Origin: Microbispora siamensis | GTDB lineage: Bacteria; Actinomycetota; Actinomycetes; Streptosporangiales; Streptosporangiaceae | NCBI RefSeq assembly: GCF_016863095.1 | Contig: NZ_BOOF01000047.1 | Location: 1-64,000, forward strand | Length of the DNA stretch: 64,000 bases | Direction: 5' to 3' | Part shown: positions 1 through 8,228 of the stretch, piece by piece | Layout of the letters: each line of letters opens with the position of its first letter | Position numbering within the stretch: position 1 is the stretch's first letter | The notes under the pieces: model-generated | The model's database searches: none | What the model was told of the DNA's origin: nothing | What the model saw: the letters and a program-made list of their open reading frames with translations, nothing else | Translations under genes and position numbers: made by a program

Positions 1-51
1 AAGCCACGTCCCACCCCAAGCCACGTCCCACCCCAAGCCACGTCCCACCCC
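1..51. repeat. Tandem 17-bp repeat at window edge
   Basis: Three complete consecutive copies of AAGCCACGTCCCACCCC (1-17, 18-34, 35-51), then degenerate C-rich sequence up to the first gene. The array is cut by the window edge, so its full copy number is unknown. No coding potential is seen. Confidence 0.9.
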
Positions 52-113
52 ACCGACCAGGGCCCCACCGCACCGCCCCCCGACCGCACCAAGACCCCAC
101 CGCACCCGGACGA

Positions 114-989
114 ATGGCTAGGGTTACGGAGGTGACCGAGCGAATCATCCGTTTGCTGGCCCGCCACCTGCCCGGCTACGCGGTCAGAACCGTCGAACGG
201 CTGGGCGAGGGACAGGACAACGCGGCGTACGAGGTCAACGGTGAGCTCGTCGTACGGCAGAGCAAGATCGGCGATTCGGCTGTCCGCGCCGAAGCGGTGA
301 GGAGAGAGGCGGGGTTGCTCGCCGCGGTGAGCGAGTTGTCGCCGCTACCGGTGCCGCAGCCCATCCTCGTGGACGAGGAGGCGGGTGTCCTCGCCTACCG
401 GAAGCTGCCCGGCCGTCCGCTGAACCTGCACCCCGTCAGCGAGCCCGCGCGCTTGGCGGCTCCCCTGGGCGGTTTCCTCAGCCGGGTCCACGCGGCGCCG
501 GTGGAGCGGATGGAGGCGTTCGTGCCGCGGGACGCCTATCCGATGACCGAGCTCCTGGAGGAGGCCGAAGGGAACTACCGGGACATCGTGGACAACGTGC
601 CGCCGGCCGCCCGGCGGCTGGTCGAGGACTTTCTCGGCACCGCGGCGCCCGCCGAGCCCGGCGTGCTGACGTTCTGCCACAACGACCTGGGCAGCGAGCA
701 CCTACTGGTGGACGTCGAGGCGAGCGCCGTCACGGGGGTCATCGACTGGACGGACGCGGCCATCGCCGATCCCGCGTACGACCTGGCGCTCGTCTACCGG
801 GACCTCGGACCCGAGGTCTACGAGCGGACGCTGGCGCACTACCAGGGCCGCCACGACGACGCCGGCCACGAGCGGGCGGTCTTCTACGCGCGGTGCGCGC
901 TGCTGGAGGACGTCGCGTACGGCCTGCAGACAGGCTCCCGGGCGTACGCGGACGCCGGTCTGGCGCACCTCGGCCACACCTTCTCCTGA
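114..989 (+). CDS. Aminoglycoside phosphotransferase (APH)-family kinase
   Basis: A 291-aa APH/choline-kinase-fold small-molecule phosphotransferase. The catalytic loop reads HND (His189-Asn190-Asp191) and the metal-binding Asp is Asp211 in GVIDWTDA; the N-lobe contains EVNGELVVRQSK as the nucleotide-binding strand. Family members phosphorylate antibiotics, sugars or amino-alcohols, and the substrate cannot be read from sequence. The ATG at 114 has no clear Shine-Dalgarno; a GTG at 132 is possible. It is monocistronic and converges with the minus-strand pst operon, so context gives no substrate hint. Resistance is not implied: most actinomycete APH-like genes are uncharacterised. Confidence 0.8.
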   Translation: MARVTEVTERIIRLLARHLPGYAVRTVERLGEGQDNAAYEVNGELVVRQSKIGDSAVRAEAVRREAGLLAAVSELSPLPVPQPILVDEEAGVLAYRKLPGRPLNLHPVSEPARLAAPLGGFLSRVHAAPVERMEAFVPRDAYPMTELLEEAEGNYRDIVDNVPPAARRLVEDFLGTAAPAEPGVLTFCHNDLGSEHLLVDVEASAVTGVIDWTDAAIADPAYDLALVYRDLGPEVYERTLAHYQGRHDDAGHERAVFYARCALLEDVAYGLQTGSRAYADAGLAHLGHTFS

Positions 990-998
990 ACACCGCGG

Positions 999-1703
999 TC
1001 AGCCGCTGACCAACCGGTAACCGACTCCTCGGACGGTCTGGATCATCCTGTCCTCCACGTCGCCCAGCCGTGCGCGCAGGCGCTTGACGTGGACGGCGAT
1101 GGTGTTGGTCGACATCCCGTCGGTCGAGTGCCAGACGTTGCGCATGATCTGCTCGCGGGTGACCGTTCTGTCCGCGTTGCGCATCAGGTAGTGCAGCAGC
1201 TCGAACTCGCGCAGCGGCAGGTGCACGACACGCCCGCCGACCTTCACCTGGTACGCCGTCACGTCGAGCTCCACGTCGCCGATCGTCAGCACGGTCCTGC
1301 GGCCGTCCTGCCGGCGGAAGGCCGCCTGCACGAGGGGGAGTAGCTCGGGCACTCGATACGGCCTGGCCACGCAGGCCGTCGCGCCCGCCTCCAGAGCCTT
1401 GAGCGCCTGCTCGGCGTCGCTCCCGAAGTCGATGCCGAGCAGGACGGGCACGGTTCGCATGAGCCGTACGGCGCGGACGAAGTCGACGGGGCCGACGATG
1501 GGAAGGGAGGCGCAGATCAGCACGGCGTCGGGCCGGAGCGCCCCGGCCTGCAGCAGCGCCTGGGCGCCGTCCGGTACGCCGGTCACGTCGACGCCCTCGG
1601 CCTGCATGGCCGCCGAGAGCTGCCGCACCAGACCCGCGTCCGGATCGGCCACCAGGAGCATGGGCGCCGTCCGAGTGTCCCCCTCCACTGCGGGTGCCGT
1701 CAC
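999..1703 (-). CDS. OmpR/PhoB-type response regulator with degenerate receiver
   Basis: A 234-aa two-domain regulator: receiver-like domain (about 14-125) and C-terminal winged helix (about 135-232, with LREFELLHYLMRNADRTVTREQ and the recognition region TNTIAVHVKRLRARLG). In the receiver the phospho-acceptor position, four residues before the conserved Pro, is Cys64 (LICASLP); the acidic pair is reduced to Asp20-Pro21; the invariant Lys is Arg114 (ARPY); and the switch Thr/Ser is absent. It should therefore be controlled without Asp phosphorylation, as in other atypical OmpR regulators such as GlnR. It lies 36 nt downstream of pstB on the same strand, where phoU often sits, suggesting co-expression with phosphate uptake. 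The target is unknown. Confidence 0.85.
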   Translation of the reverse strand: MTAPAVEGDTRTAPMLLVADPDAGLVRQLSAAMQAEGVDVTGVPDGAQALLQAGALRPDAVLICASLPIVGPVDFVRAVRLMRTVPVLLGIDFGSDAEQALKALEAGATACVARPYRVPELLPLVQAAFRRQDGRRTVLTIGDVELDVTAYQVKVGGRVVHLPLREFELLHYLMRNADRTVTREQIMRNVWHSTDGMSTNTIAVHVKRLRARLGDVEDRMIQTVRGVGYRLVSG

Positions 1704-1739
1704 CCAGGTCCCTCCAATGCTGTCAGCCGGAAGCGGTCG

Positions 1740-2516
1740 TCAGCCGAAGCGGCCCGTGATGTAGTCCTCGGTCGCCTTCTCGGCCGGATTGGTGAAGATC
1801 TTCGAGGTCTCGTCCATCTCGACGAGCTTGCCGGGCTGGCCCTGCGCGGCGAGGTTGAAGAACGCGGTCTTGTCGCTGACCCGGGCGGCCTGCTGCATGT
1901 TGTGGGTCACGATCACGATCGTGTAGTCCTGCTTGAGCTGCGAGATCAGGTCCTCGATCGCCAGCGTCGAGATGGGGTCGAGCGCCGAGCACGGCTCGTC
2001 CATGAGCAACACCTGCGGGCGTACGGCGATCGCGCGGGCGATGCACAGGCGCTGCTGCTGACCGCCGGACAGGCCCGCGCCCGGCTTGTTGAGCCGGTCC
2101 TTGACCTCGTTCCAGAGGTTGGCGCCCTTGAGCGACTCCTCGACGATGCCGTCCAGTTCGGACCGGGAGTGACGGCCGTTGAGCCGCAGGCCCGCGGCCA
2201 CGTTGTCGAAGATGGACATCGTGGGGAAGGGGTTCGGCCGCTGGAACACCATGCCGATGGTCCGGCGGACCGACACCGGGTCGACGTCCGCGCCGTACAG
2301 GTCCTGGTCCTCCAAGCGGACCTTGCCCTCGACCCGGGCGCCGGGGATGACCTCGTGCATCCGGTTGAGGGTCCGCAGGAACGTGGACTTCCCGCAGCCC
2401 GAGGGGCCGATGAAGGCCGTCACCGACCGCGGCTCGATCGTCATCGAGATGCCCTCGATGGCCTTGTGCGAGCCGTAGTAGGCGTCGAGGCCCGCGACCT
2501 CGATCTGCTTGGCCAT
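1740..2516 (-). CDS. pstB: Phosphate ABC transporter ATP-binding protein PstB
   Basis: A 258-aa ATPase that energises high-affinity phosphate import through PstCA. Walker A is GPSGCGKST (37-45), the ABC signature is LSGGQ (149-153), Walker B is VLLMDE (169-174), and an H-loop occurs in IVIVTHNMQQ. Length and the PNPFP motif are typical of PstB. Its ATG is preceded by a strong GGAGGAGG that overlaps the end of pstA, three bases after the pstA stop, so translation is likely coupled. It is the fourth gene of pstSCAB, and a degenerate response regulator follows. Confidence 0.98.
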   Translation of the reverse strand: MAKQIEVAGLDAYYGSHKAIEGISMTIEPRSVTAFIGPSGCGKSTFLRTLNRMHEVIPGARVEGKVRLEDQDLYGADVDPVSVRRTIGMVFQRPNPFPTMSIFDNVAAGLRLNGRHSRSELDGIVEESLKGANLWNEVKDRLNKPGAGLSGGQQQRLCIARAIAVRPQVLLMDEPCSALDPISTLAIEDLISQLKQDYTIVIVTHNMQQAARVSDKTAFFNLAAQGQPGKLVEMDETSKIFTNPAEKATEDYITGRFG

Positions 2517-2519
2517 TCC

Positions 2520-3404
2520 TTACCTCCTCCTCGCGGGCGAACGCCACCAGGTGATGAGGCGTGCGACCAGGTTGAGCAGCATGACGATCAGGATCAGCGT
2601 GAGCGCGCCGGTCCAGGCGCGGTTGATCGCGGTGTCCGTGGGACGGCCGGCCTGATCGAAGACGTACAGCGGAAGCCCCATCTGAGGCCCGTTGAACGGG
2701 TCGTTGTTGATGGAGTCGGTGATGAAGACGGTCAGCAGCAGCGGCGCGGTCTCACCGGCGACGCGGGCGACGGCCAGCATGACGCCGGTCACGATCCCGG
2801 TGAAGGCCGTGGGCAGCACGACCTTGACGATGGTGCGCCACTTGGGCACGCCCAGCGCGTACGACGCCTCGCGCAGCTCCCGGGGGACCAGGCGGAGCAT
2901 CTCCTCTGCGGACCTGACCACGACCGGCATCATCAGGATCGACAGGGCGAGCGCGCCGGCGAAGCCGGAGAACGGCATGCCGAGCACGAGGATCCAGAAG
3001 GCCAGGACGAAGAGCCCGGAAACCACGGAAGGGACGCCGGTCATGACGTCCACGAAGAAGCTGATTATGCGCGATAGCCGCCCGCCTTCGCCGTACTCGA
3101 CGAGGTAGACGGCGGTGAGCAGGCCGATCGGGACCGCGATGAGCGAGGCGAGCAGGACCTGTTCGAGTGTCCCGATGATGGCGTGGTAGGCGCCGCCGCC
3201 GGCGTCGCGCGCTCCGATGTTGCGCATGGAGTGGGTGAGGAACTCCATGTCGAGGCGGCCGATGCCGTTCTTGACGACGAGCCACAGCACCGACAACAGC
3301 GGGATGACCGCGAGCGCGAACGCCAGGTAGACGAGCACCTGGACGAGGCGGTCCTTCGCCCTCCGGGCGGCGGAGATGGGCTGGATTCCGGTCTGTACGG
3401 TCAC
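2520..3404 (-). CDS. pstA: Phosphate ABC transporter permease PstA
   Basis: A 294-aa inner-membrane permease. The start is taken as the GTG at 3404 (VTVQTGIQPI), which overlaps the pstC stop in a GTGA junction; the frame stays open further upstream inside pstC but that part has no similarity to a permease. It has an N-terminal membrane segment (LVQVLVYLAFALAVIPLLSV), about six helices in all, and the inner-membrane component loop around EEMLRLVPRELREASYALG, the EAA-type site contacting PstB. It pairs with PstC to form the phosphate channel. Confidence 0.96.
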   Translation of the reverse strand: MTVQTGIQPISAARRAKDRLVQVLVYLAFALAVIPLLSVLWLVVKNGIGRLDMEFLTHSMRNIGARDAGGGAYHAIIGTLEQVLLASLIAVPIGLLTAVYLVEYGEGGRLSRIISFFVDVMTGVPSVVSGLFVLAFWILVLGMPFSGFAGALALSILMMPVVVRSAEEMLRLVPRELREASYALGVPKWRTIVKVVLPTAFTGIVTGVMLAVARVAGETAPLLLTVFITDSINNDPFNGPQMGLPLYVFDQAGRPTDTAINRAWTGALTLILIVMLLNLVARLITWWRSPARRR

Positions 3405-4381
3405 GCTGCGGCCCTCGCGTACTCCTTGCGGCGGGCGATGACGAAGCGGGCGGCCATGTTCACCAGCAGGGTGATGAGGAACAGGACGAGACCCGAGGCG
3501 ATCAGCGCGCCGCGGCCCACCTCGGTCGCCTCGCCGAAGCCGTTGGCGATGTTGGCGGCGATGCTGTTGCCGTACGGGCCGAGGATCTGGAACGAGATCT
3601 TGAACGTCGCCGGGAAGATGAGCGCGACCGCGATGGTCTCGCCCATGGCGCGGCCGAGGCCGAGCATGGCGGCACTGATGACGCCGGGCCGGCCGAACGG
3701 CAGGACGGACATCCTGATCATCTCCCAGCGCGTCGCGCCGAGCGCCAGCGCGGCCTCTTCCTGCATCTTGGGGGCCTGCAGGAAGACCTCGCGGGAGATC
3801 GCGGCGATGATGGGGAGGATCATGATCGCGAGCACGAGCGACGCGGTGAGCATGCTCTTGCCGACCACGGTGTCGCCGCCGAACAGCGGGATCCAGCCGA
3901 GGTAGTCGTTGAGGAACTTCGACGGGCCGAGCATGAACGGCACGAGGAAGGTGACGCCCCACAGGCCGTACACCACGCTGGGGACCGCCGCGAGGAGGTC
4001 CACCACGTAGCCCAGGACGGACGCGAGCCGCCGGGGCGCGTAGTGCGAGATGAACAACGCGACCCCGACCGCCACCGGGGTGGCGATGACCAGCGCGAGC
4101 AGCGAGCTCAGCACGGTGCCGAAGGCGAGCGCCCCGATGCCGAAGACGGGCTCGGTGGCGTTCGGCTGCCAGGTCAGCTCGGTTAGGAAGTGGGACGTGT
4201 TCGCCTGGAGGGCGGGGACGGCCTTGACGACCAGGAACACCCCGATCGCGGCCATGATCGCCAGAAGGACGATACCGGCCCCGGTCGAGGCGAAGCGGAA
4301 CGGGCCGTCGCCGCGGCTGCGCCGGAAGGCGGACCGGCGCATGGCCGGCCCGCTCTCCCTGGTTCTGGTTGACGTCGCCAT
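3401..4381 (-). CDS. pstC: Phosphate ABC transporter permease PstC
   Basis: A 326-aa permease with a cytoplasmic basic N-terminus, a first helix near FASTGAGIVLLAIMAAIGVF and the EAA-type loop at KMQEEAALALGATRWEMI, which contacts PstB. PstC-specific features include the large external loop after helix 1. It starts four bases after the pstS stop and overlaps pstA by four bases, so the pst genes form one transcript. Expression is expected from the PHO box upstream of pstS under phosphate limitation. Confidence 0.96.
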   Translation of the reverse strand: MATSTRTRESGPAMRRSAFRRSRGDGPFRFASTGAGIVLLAIMAAIGVFLVVKAVPALQANTSHFLTELTWQPNATEPVFGIGALAFGTVLSSLLALVIATPVAVGVALFISHYAPRRLASVLGYVVDLLAAVPSVVYGLWGVTFLVPFMLGPSKFLNDYLGWIPLFGGDTVVGKSMLTASLVLAIMILPIIAAISREVFLQAPKMQEEAALALGATRWEMIRMSVLPFGRPGVISAAMLGLGRAMGETIAVALIFPATFKISFQILGPYGNSIAANIANGFGEATEVGRGALIASGLVLFLITLLVNMAARFVIARRKEYARAAA

Positions 4382-4385
4382 CTGG

Positions 4386-5495
4386 TTAGGAGATCGCCTC
4401 GACCGCGGTGCGGACCTTGGTGAGCAGGCTCGACGGCAGCGGCGCGTAGCCGAGGCCGGTCAGCGCCTGCTGGCCCTCGTCACTGGAGGTGTAGGTCAGG
4501 AACGACTTGACGAGCTTCGCGTCGTCCGCCGACAGGCCCTTCTCACAGGTGATCTCGTACGTCACGAGCACGATCGGGTAGGCGCCCGCGGCCTTGGTGG
4601 CGTAGTCGATCGAGAGCTTGAGGTCGTTGCCGGTGCCCGCGATCTCCGCGGCCTCGACGGTCTTGGCGGCGCTCTCCGGGGTGAGCTCCACGAACTCGCC
4701 GGAGCCGTTGGCGACCTTGGCCTTCTGCAGCTGCGAGTTCTCGGCGAAGGAGAGCTCGACGTAGCTGATCGCGCCCTCGGTGCTCTTGATGCTGGACGCG
4801 ATGCCGTCCGAGCCCTTCGCGCCCTGGCCCTGCGCCTCGGCCGGCCAGGCCTTGGCCGGCTCGTACGGCCAGTCGGCCGTGGCCTTGAGGAACTTGGTGA
4901 AGTTGTCGCTGGTGCCCGACTCGTCCGAGCGGTGGAACGCCTGGATCGCGGTCGAGGGCAGCTTCGCGTCGGGGTTGTCCGCCTTGATGGCCGGGTCGTC
5001 CCACTTGGTGATCTTGCTGTTGAAGATGCCGCCGATGGTCTTCGGCGAGAGCTGGAGTCCGTCCACACCCGGCAGGTTGTAGACGACGGCCACCGGGCCG
5101 GTCACCATCGGCAGGTTGATCGCCTTGCCGGTCTTGCACCGGGCGTCGGCCTGGGCGGGCTCGCCCTTGTCGTCCTTCAGGGCCGAGTCGGAGCCGGCGA
5201 AGGCCACCGTGCCCTGGATGAACGCCTGGACACCGGCGCCGGAGCCGCTCGGGTTGTAGTTGATGCTGACGCCGGGGTTCGACGACTGGAAGTTCTTCTT
5301 CCACTCCGCGATGGCGTTCGCCTGGGCCGAGGAGCCGGCGGCGTTGATGGTGCCCTTCAGGGTGTCGTCGCCCTGCGCGGGAGCGGCGGCGCTGGAGGTG
5401 CCCCCCGCGGTGCCAGTGTTGTCATCGGTCCCGCATGCGGCGAGCGAGAGCACGCCGACGATAGTGGCGGCTGCGAGCCGGCCTGCATACTTCAC
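4386..5495 (-). CDS. pstS: Phosphate-binding lipoprotein PstS
   Basis: A 369-aa periplasmic-type binding protein tethered by a lipid anchor: the signal peptide ends in lipobox LSLAAC with Cys21 as the lipidation site. A Thr/Ser/Gly/Ala-rich linker (about 22-45) precedes the binding domain, which contains AAGSSAQANAIAEW and the GSGAGVQAF and SDESGTSDNF phosphate-binding segments. It delivers phosphate to PstCAB. As first gene of the operon it is preceded by a GGGGAGGAA ribosome site and by the PHO box at 5540-5583. Confidence 0.97.
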   Translation of the reverse strand: MKYAGRLAAATIVGVLSLAACGTDDNTGTAGGTSSAAAPAQGDDTLKGTINAAGSSAQANAIAEWKKNFQSSNPGVSINYNPSGSGAGVQAFIQGTVAFAGSDSALKDDKGEPAQADARCKTGKAINLPMVTGPVAVVYNLPGVDGLQLSPKTIGGIFNSKITKWDDPAIKADNPDAKLPSTAIQAFHRSDESGTSDNFTKFLKATADWPYEPAKAWPAEAQGQGAKGSDGIASSIKSTEGAISYVELSFAENSQLQKAKVANGSGEFVELTPESAAKTVEAAEIAGTGNDLKLSIDYATKAAGAYPIVLVTYEITCEKGLSADDAKLVKSFLTYTSSDEGQQALTGLGYAPLPSSLLTKVRTAVEAIS

Positions 5496-5539
5496 GGTTG
5501 TTCCTCCCCTTGTCTCTCAACATCAGGGACGGTAGGGAG

Positions 5540-5583
5540 CCAAGGTGACCTAAAACCTTGGTAAAGGTGAACGGGTAATGAAC
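5540..5583 (-). promoter_or_regulatory. PHO box (PhoP operator) of the pst operon
   Basis: Read on the minus strand, four contiguous 11-nt units occur: GTTCATTACCC (5583-5573), GTTCACCTTTA (5572-5562), CCAAGGTTTTA (5561-5551) and GGTCACCTTGG (5550-5540). Units 1, 2 and 4 resemble the GTTCACC core of actinomycete PHO boxes; unit 3 is degenerate. The block ends 45 nt upstream of pstS. The phosphatase gene at 5659 lies on the other side, so the site may affect both directions. Confidence 0.75.
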
Positions 5584-5658
5584 GCCCCCAGTCGCTCTTG
5601 TGCGACCCCGGAAGAGATAACGAGCAGGTCACGGGCGTTATGGGAGAGGATTGAGTTC

Positions 5659-6117
5659 ATGAAGCGTGTATGTCTGGTCTGCATGGGGAACATCTGCCGC
5701 TCGCCGATGGCCGAGGTCGTGCTCCGCCGTACGCTGGCCGAACGCGGGCTCGACGTGGAGGTGGACAGCGCCGGCACCGGCGGCTGGCACGCGGGTGAGC
5801 CGATGGACGAGCGGGCCCTGGCCACGCTGGCCGAGCACGGCTACGACGGCTCGTCCCACCGGGCCCGCCAGTTCGACCGGGCATGGTTCGCCGAGCGTGA
5901 CCTCGTCCTCGTGATGGACCAGGACAACCTGCGCGCCGTACGGCGGATCGCCCCGCCGGACGCGGACGTCCGGCTGCTGCGGTCGTTCGACCCCGCGGCC
6001 CCCGAGGGCGCCGAGGTGCCCGATCCCTACTACGGGGGACGCGAGGGGTTCGTCGAGGTGCTGCGCATGGTCGAGGCCGCTTGTGAGGGGGTGGCGAAGT
6101 ACCTTGAGGATCACTAG
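5659..6117 (+). CDS. Low-molecular-weight protein-tyrosine-phosphatase family
   Basis: A 152-aa LMW-PTP fold enzyme. The P-loop CMGNICRSP has nucleophile Cys8 and Arg14; the general-acid loop is DPYYGG near residue 124. The ATG at 5659 is chosen because the family starts directly with this beta strand and a GAGAGGA site precedes it. It overlaps the downstream fructosamine-kinase-type gene, implying one operon. In bacteria this pairing has been linked to protein deglycation, where the phosphatase homologue acts on phosphorylated sugars or ribulosamine phosphates rather than tyrosine phosphate. A tyrosine phosphatase role cannot be excluded. Confidence 0.9.
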   Translation: MKRVCLVCMGNICRSPMAEVVLRRTLAERGLDVEVDSAGTGGWHAGEPMDERALATLAEHGYDGSSHRARQFDRAWFAERDLVLVMDQDNLRAVRRIAPPDADVRLLRSFDPAAPEGAEVPDPYYGGREGFVEVLRMVEAACEGVAKYLEDH

Positions 6118-6910
6118 GAACCTCGGCGGCGGTCACGCCTGGACGCTGCACGAGGGTGTGCTCGACGACGGCCGCAGGGTGTTCGTCAAGAAGAGCGCGG
6201 ACGCGTCCGCCGTCCTCGGCAGCGAGGCGGCGGGGCTGCGCTGGCTGGCCGAGCCGGGAGCGGTCGCCGTCCCCGAGGTGATCGCCGCGGACGGCGGCAC
6301 GCTGGTGCTCGAGTGGGTCGACACCGCCCCCGCGACGGCCGGGGCCGCCGAGCGGTTCGGGCGTGAGCTGGCCGCCCTGCACGCCGCCGGGGCCGCGGAC
6401 TTCGGCGCCCCCTGGCCCGGCTACATCGCCGAGCTTCCGATGGGCAACGAGCCCGCGCCGGACTGGCCGTCGTTCTACGTGTCCCGCCGGGTGCTCCCGT
6501 TCGTACGGCTCGCGCGCGACCGCGGCGCGCTGTCGGCCGCGGACGTGGAGCTGGTCGAGGAGGCGTGCGACCGGGTGGCGGAGGTCGCAGGGCCGGCCGA
6601 GCCGCCGAGCCGGATCCACGGCGACCTGTGGAGCGGGAACCTGCTGTGGTCGGCGGCCGGGGTCGTGCTGGTCGATCCGGCCGCCCACGGCGGCCACAGG
6701 GAGACCGACCTCGCGATGCTGGCGCTGTTCGGGGCGCCGCACCTCAACACGATCCTCGCCGCCTACCGCGAGGCGGCGCCCCTCGCGGACGGCTGGCGTG
6801 AGCGCGTGCCGCTGCACCAGCTCCACCCGCTCGCCGTCCACGTCTGCCTGTTCGGCGAGGCGTACCGCGGCAGCCTCCTCACCGCCGCGGGCGACGTGCT
6901 GGCGTTGTAG
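6083..6910 (+). CDS. Fructosamine/ribulosamine 3-kinase family protein
   Basis: A kinase of the FN3K family (275 aa from the GTG at 6083), which phosphorylates protein-bound ketoamines so that they decompose, repairing glycated proteins. The family signature HGDLWSGN is at about 179-186, followed by VDPAAHGGHRETDLAML carrying the second metal ligand; the N-terminus has the LGGGHAW glycine motif. The exact start is uncertain: GTG 6083 or TTG 6104, both inside the 3' end of the phosphatase gene, so the two are translationally coupled. Converges with hisN. Confidence 0.88.
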   Translation: MRGWRSTLRITRNLGGGHAWTLHEGVLDDGRRVFVKKSADASAVLGSEAAGLRWLAEPGAVAVPEVIAADGGTLVLEWVDTAPATAGAAERFGRELAALHAAGAADFGAPWPGYIAELPMGNEPAPDWPSFYVSRRVLPFVRLARDRGALSAADVELVEEACDRVAEVAGPAEPPSRIHGDLWSGNLLWSAAGVVLVDPAAHGGHRETDLAMLALFGAPHLNTILAAYREAAPLADGWRERVPLHQLHPLAVHVCLFGEAYRGSLLTAAGDVLAL

Positions 6911-6913
6911 GGC

Positions 6914-7699
6914 TCAGCGGGGGGACAGGCGCTTGAGGACCTCGTCGTGGAGCAGGCCGTTGGTGCAGACGAGGTTGCTGCCGTCGAGGGGCGGGGTGCC
7001 GTCGAGCGAGGTGCAGGAGCCGCCGGCCTCCTCGACGATGATCGTGAGCGCGGCCATGTCCCAGGGGGACAGCTCGGGCTCGGCGGAGATGTCCACCGCG
7101 CCCTCGGCCACCATCATGTGCGACCAGAAGTCGCCGTAGCCGCGGGTGCGCCAGCACTCCCTCGTGAGGTCGAGGAACGGGTCGAGCCGCCCGGCCTTCT
7201 CCCATTCCTCCAGGTCGGAGAAGGAGAAGGAGGCGTCGTCGAGGCGGCCGACCGAGGACACCTCGCAGCGCGTGGCCTTGCTCAGGCTCCGCCCGGTCCA
7301 CGCGCCGCTCTCCTTGGCGGCCCACCAGCGGCGGCCGAGCGCCGGGGCCGAGACCACGCCCACGACGACCTTGCCGTGCTCCATCAGCGCGATCAGCGTG
7401 GCCCACACGGGCACTCCGCGTACGTAGTTCTTGGTGCCGTCGATCGGGTCGACGATCCAGGAGCGCATGCCGTACCCGGTCATGCCGAACTCCTCGCCCA
7501 CGACGGCGTCGCGGGGCCGGGCACGGCGCAGCGTGCCGCGGATCGCCTCCTCCACGGCCCGGTCGGCGTCGCTGACCGGGGTGAGGTCGGGCTTGGTGTC
7601 GACCTTGAGGTCCACGGCCTTGAAACGGCGCATCGTGATGTCGTCGGCGGCGTCCGCCAGCAGATGCGCGAGATGCAGGTCGTCGCGGTACTCCGTCAC
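6914..7699 (-). CDS. hisN: Histidinol-phosphatase, inositol-monophosphatase family
   Basis: A 261-aa Mg-dependent phosphatase. Metal-binding motifs are GEEFG, WIVDPIDGTKNYVRG and the late WDMAAL, in that order. The monofunctional actinobacterial HisN group has this length and the Y-V-R-G variant after DGTKN; the reaction would be dephosphorylation of histidinol phosphate in histidine synthesis. Inositol monophosphatase activity is the main alternative. The GTG at 7699 is chosen because the protein family begins here and because a TACGTT element sits 6 nt upstream, as in leaderless genes. No other his gene is nearby. Confidence 0.8.
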   Translation of the reverse strand: MTEYRDDLHLAHLLADAADDITMRRFKAVDLKVDTKPDLTPVSDADRAVEEAIRGTLRRARPRDAVVGEEFGMTGYGMRSWIVDPIDGTKNYVRGVPVWATLIALMEHGKVVVGVVSAPALGRRWWAAKESGAWTGRSLSKATRCEVSSVGRLDDASFSFSDLEEWEKAGRLDPFLDLTRECWRTRGYGDFWSHMMVAEGAVDISAEPELSPWDMAALTIIVEEAGGSCTSLDGTPPLDGSNLVCTNGLLHDEVLKRLSPR

Positions 7700-7711
7700 G
7701 TGCCCAACGTA
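7700..7711 (-). promoter_or_regulatory. Leaderless promoter -10 of hisN
   Basis: TACGTT (7711-7706, minus strand) followed by 6 nt and the GTG start; there is no Shine-Dalgarno. The spacing places the transcription start at the start codon. Confidence 0.5.
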
Positions 7712-7780
7712 TCGTGCCGCGACCTGCTCACAGCAGAGGAAGGATCGCTCCAAACCGTACCAGCCGGTAACATCCCGGCC

Positions 7781-8224
7781 ATGGACATCGGCGCCTTCAT
7801 GCTCGACAGCGTCCCGTTCGCGCGGCTGCTCGGCATCACGTTCGACTCGATCGGCAGCGGTGAGGCGGTCGCCCGCCTGGCCGACCGGGGAGACCTGCAC
7901 AACCACGTGGGCGGCCCGCACGCGGGCGCCCTGTTCACGCTGGCCGAGACCGCCTCGGGCGCGGCCATGCTGTCGGCCTTCGGTGACCAGCTGTCCCGGG
8001 CCGTGCCGCTGGCGACCGAGGCGAAGATCGGCTACCGCAAGCTCGCCATGGGCGAGGTCACGGCCGCCGCCACCCTCAGGGCCGAGCGGGAGGCGGTCGT
8101 CGCCCGGCTGGACGCGGGGGAGCGGCCCGAGTTCGAGGTCGCCGTCGAGATCCGCAACGCCGAGGACGTCGTCGTCTCGGAGATGACCGTCTCCTGGACC
8201 CTGCGCCCCAACCGCAAGGCCTGA
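7781..8224 (+). CDS. Hot-dog fold thioesterase (DUF4442/PaaI-like)
   Basis: A 147-aa protein with the hot-dog pattern: an HNHVGGPHAGALFTLAE helix resembling the PaaI-type H-x-G-A-L-F-T-L-A-E signature, then beta strands ending in VVSEMTVSWTL. Such proteins hydrolyse acyl-CoA or act on fatty-acyl chains. The ATG at 7781 aligns with the family N-terminus; no good ribosome site is visible. It is divergent from hisN with about 80 nt between them and converges with the MocR gene. The substrate is not inferable. Confidence 0.75.
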   Translation: MDIGAFMLDSVPFARLLGITFDSIGSGEAVARLADRGDLHNHVGGPHAGALFTLAETASGAAMLSAFGDQLSRAVPLATEAKIGYRKLAMGEVTAAATLRAEREAVVARLDAGERPEFEVAVEIRNAEDVVVSEMTVSWTLRPNRKA

Positions 8225-8228
8225 CCGC

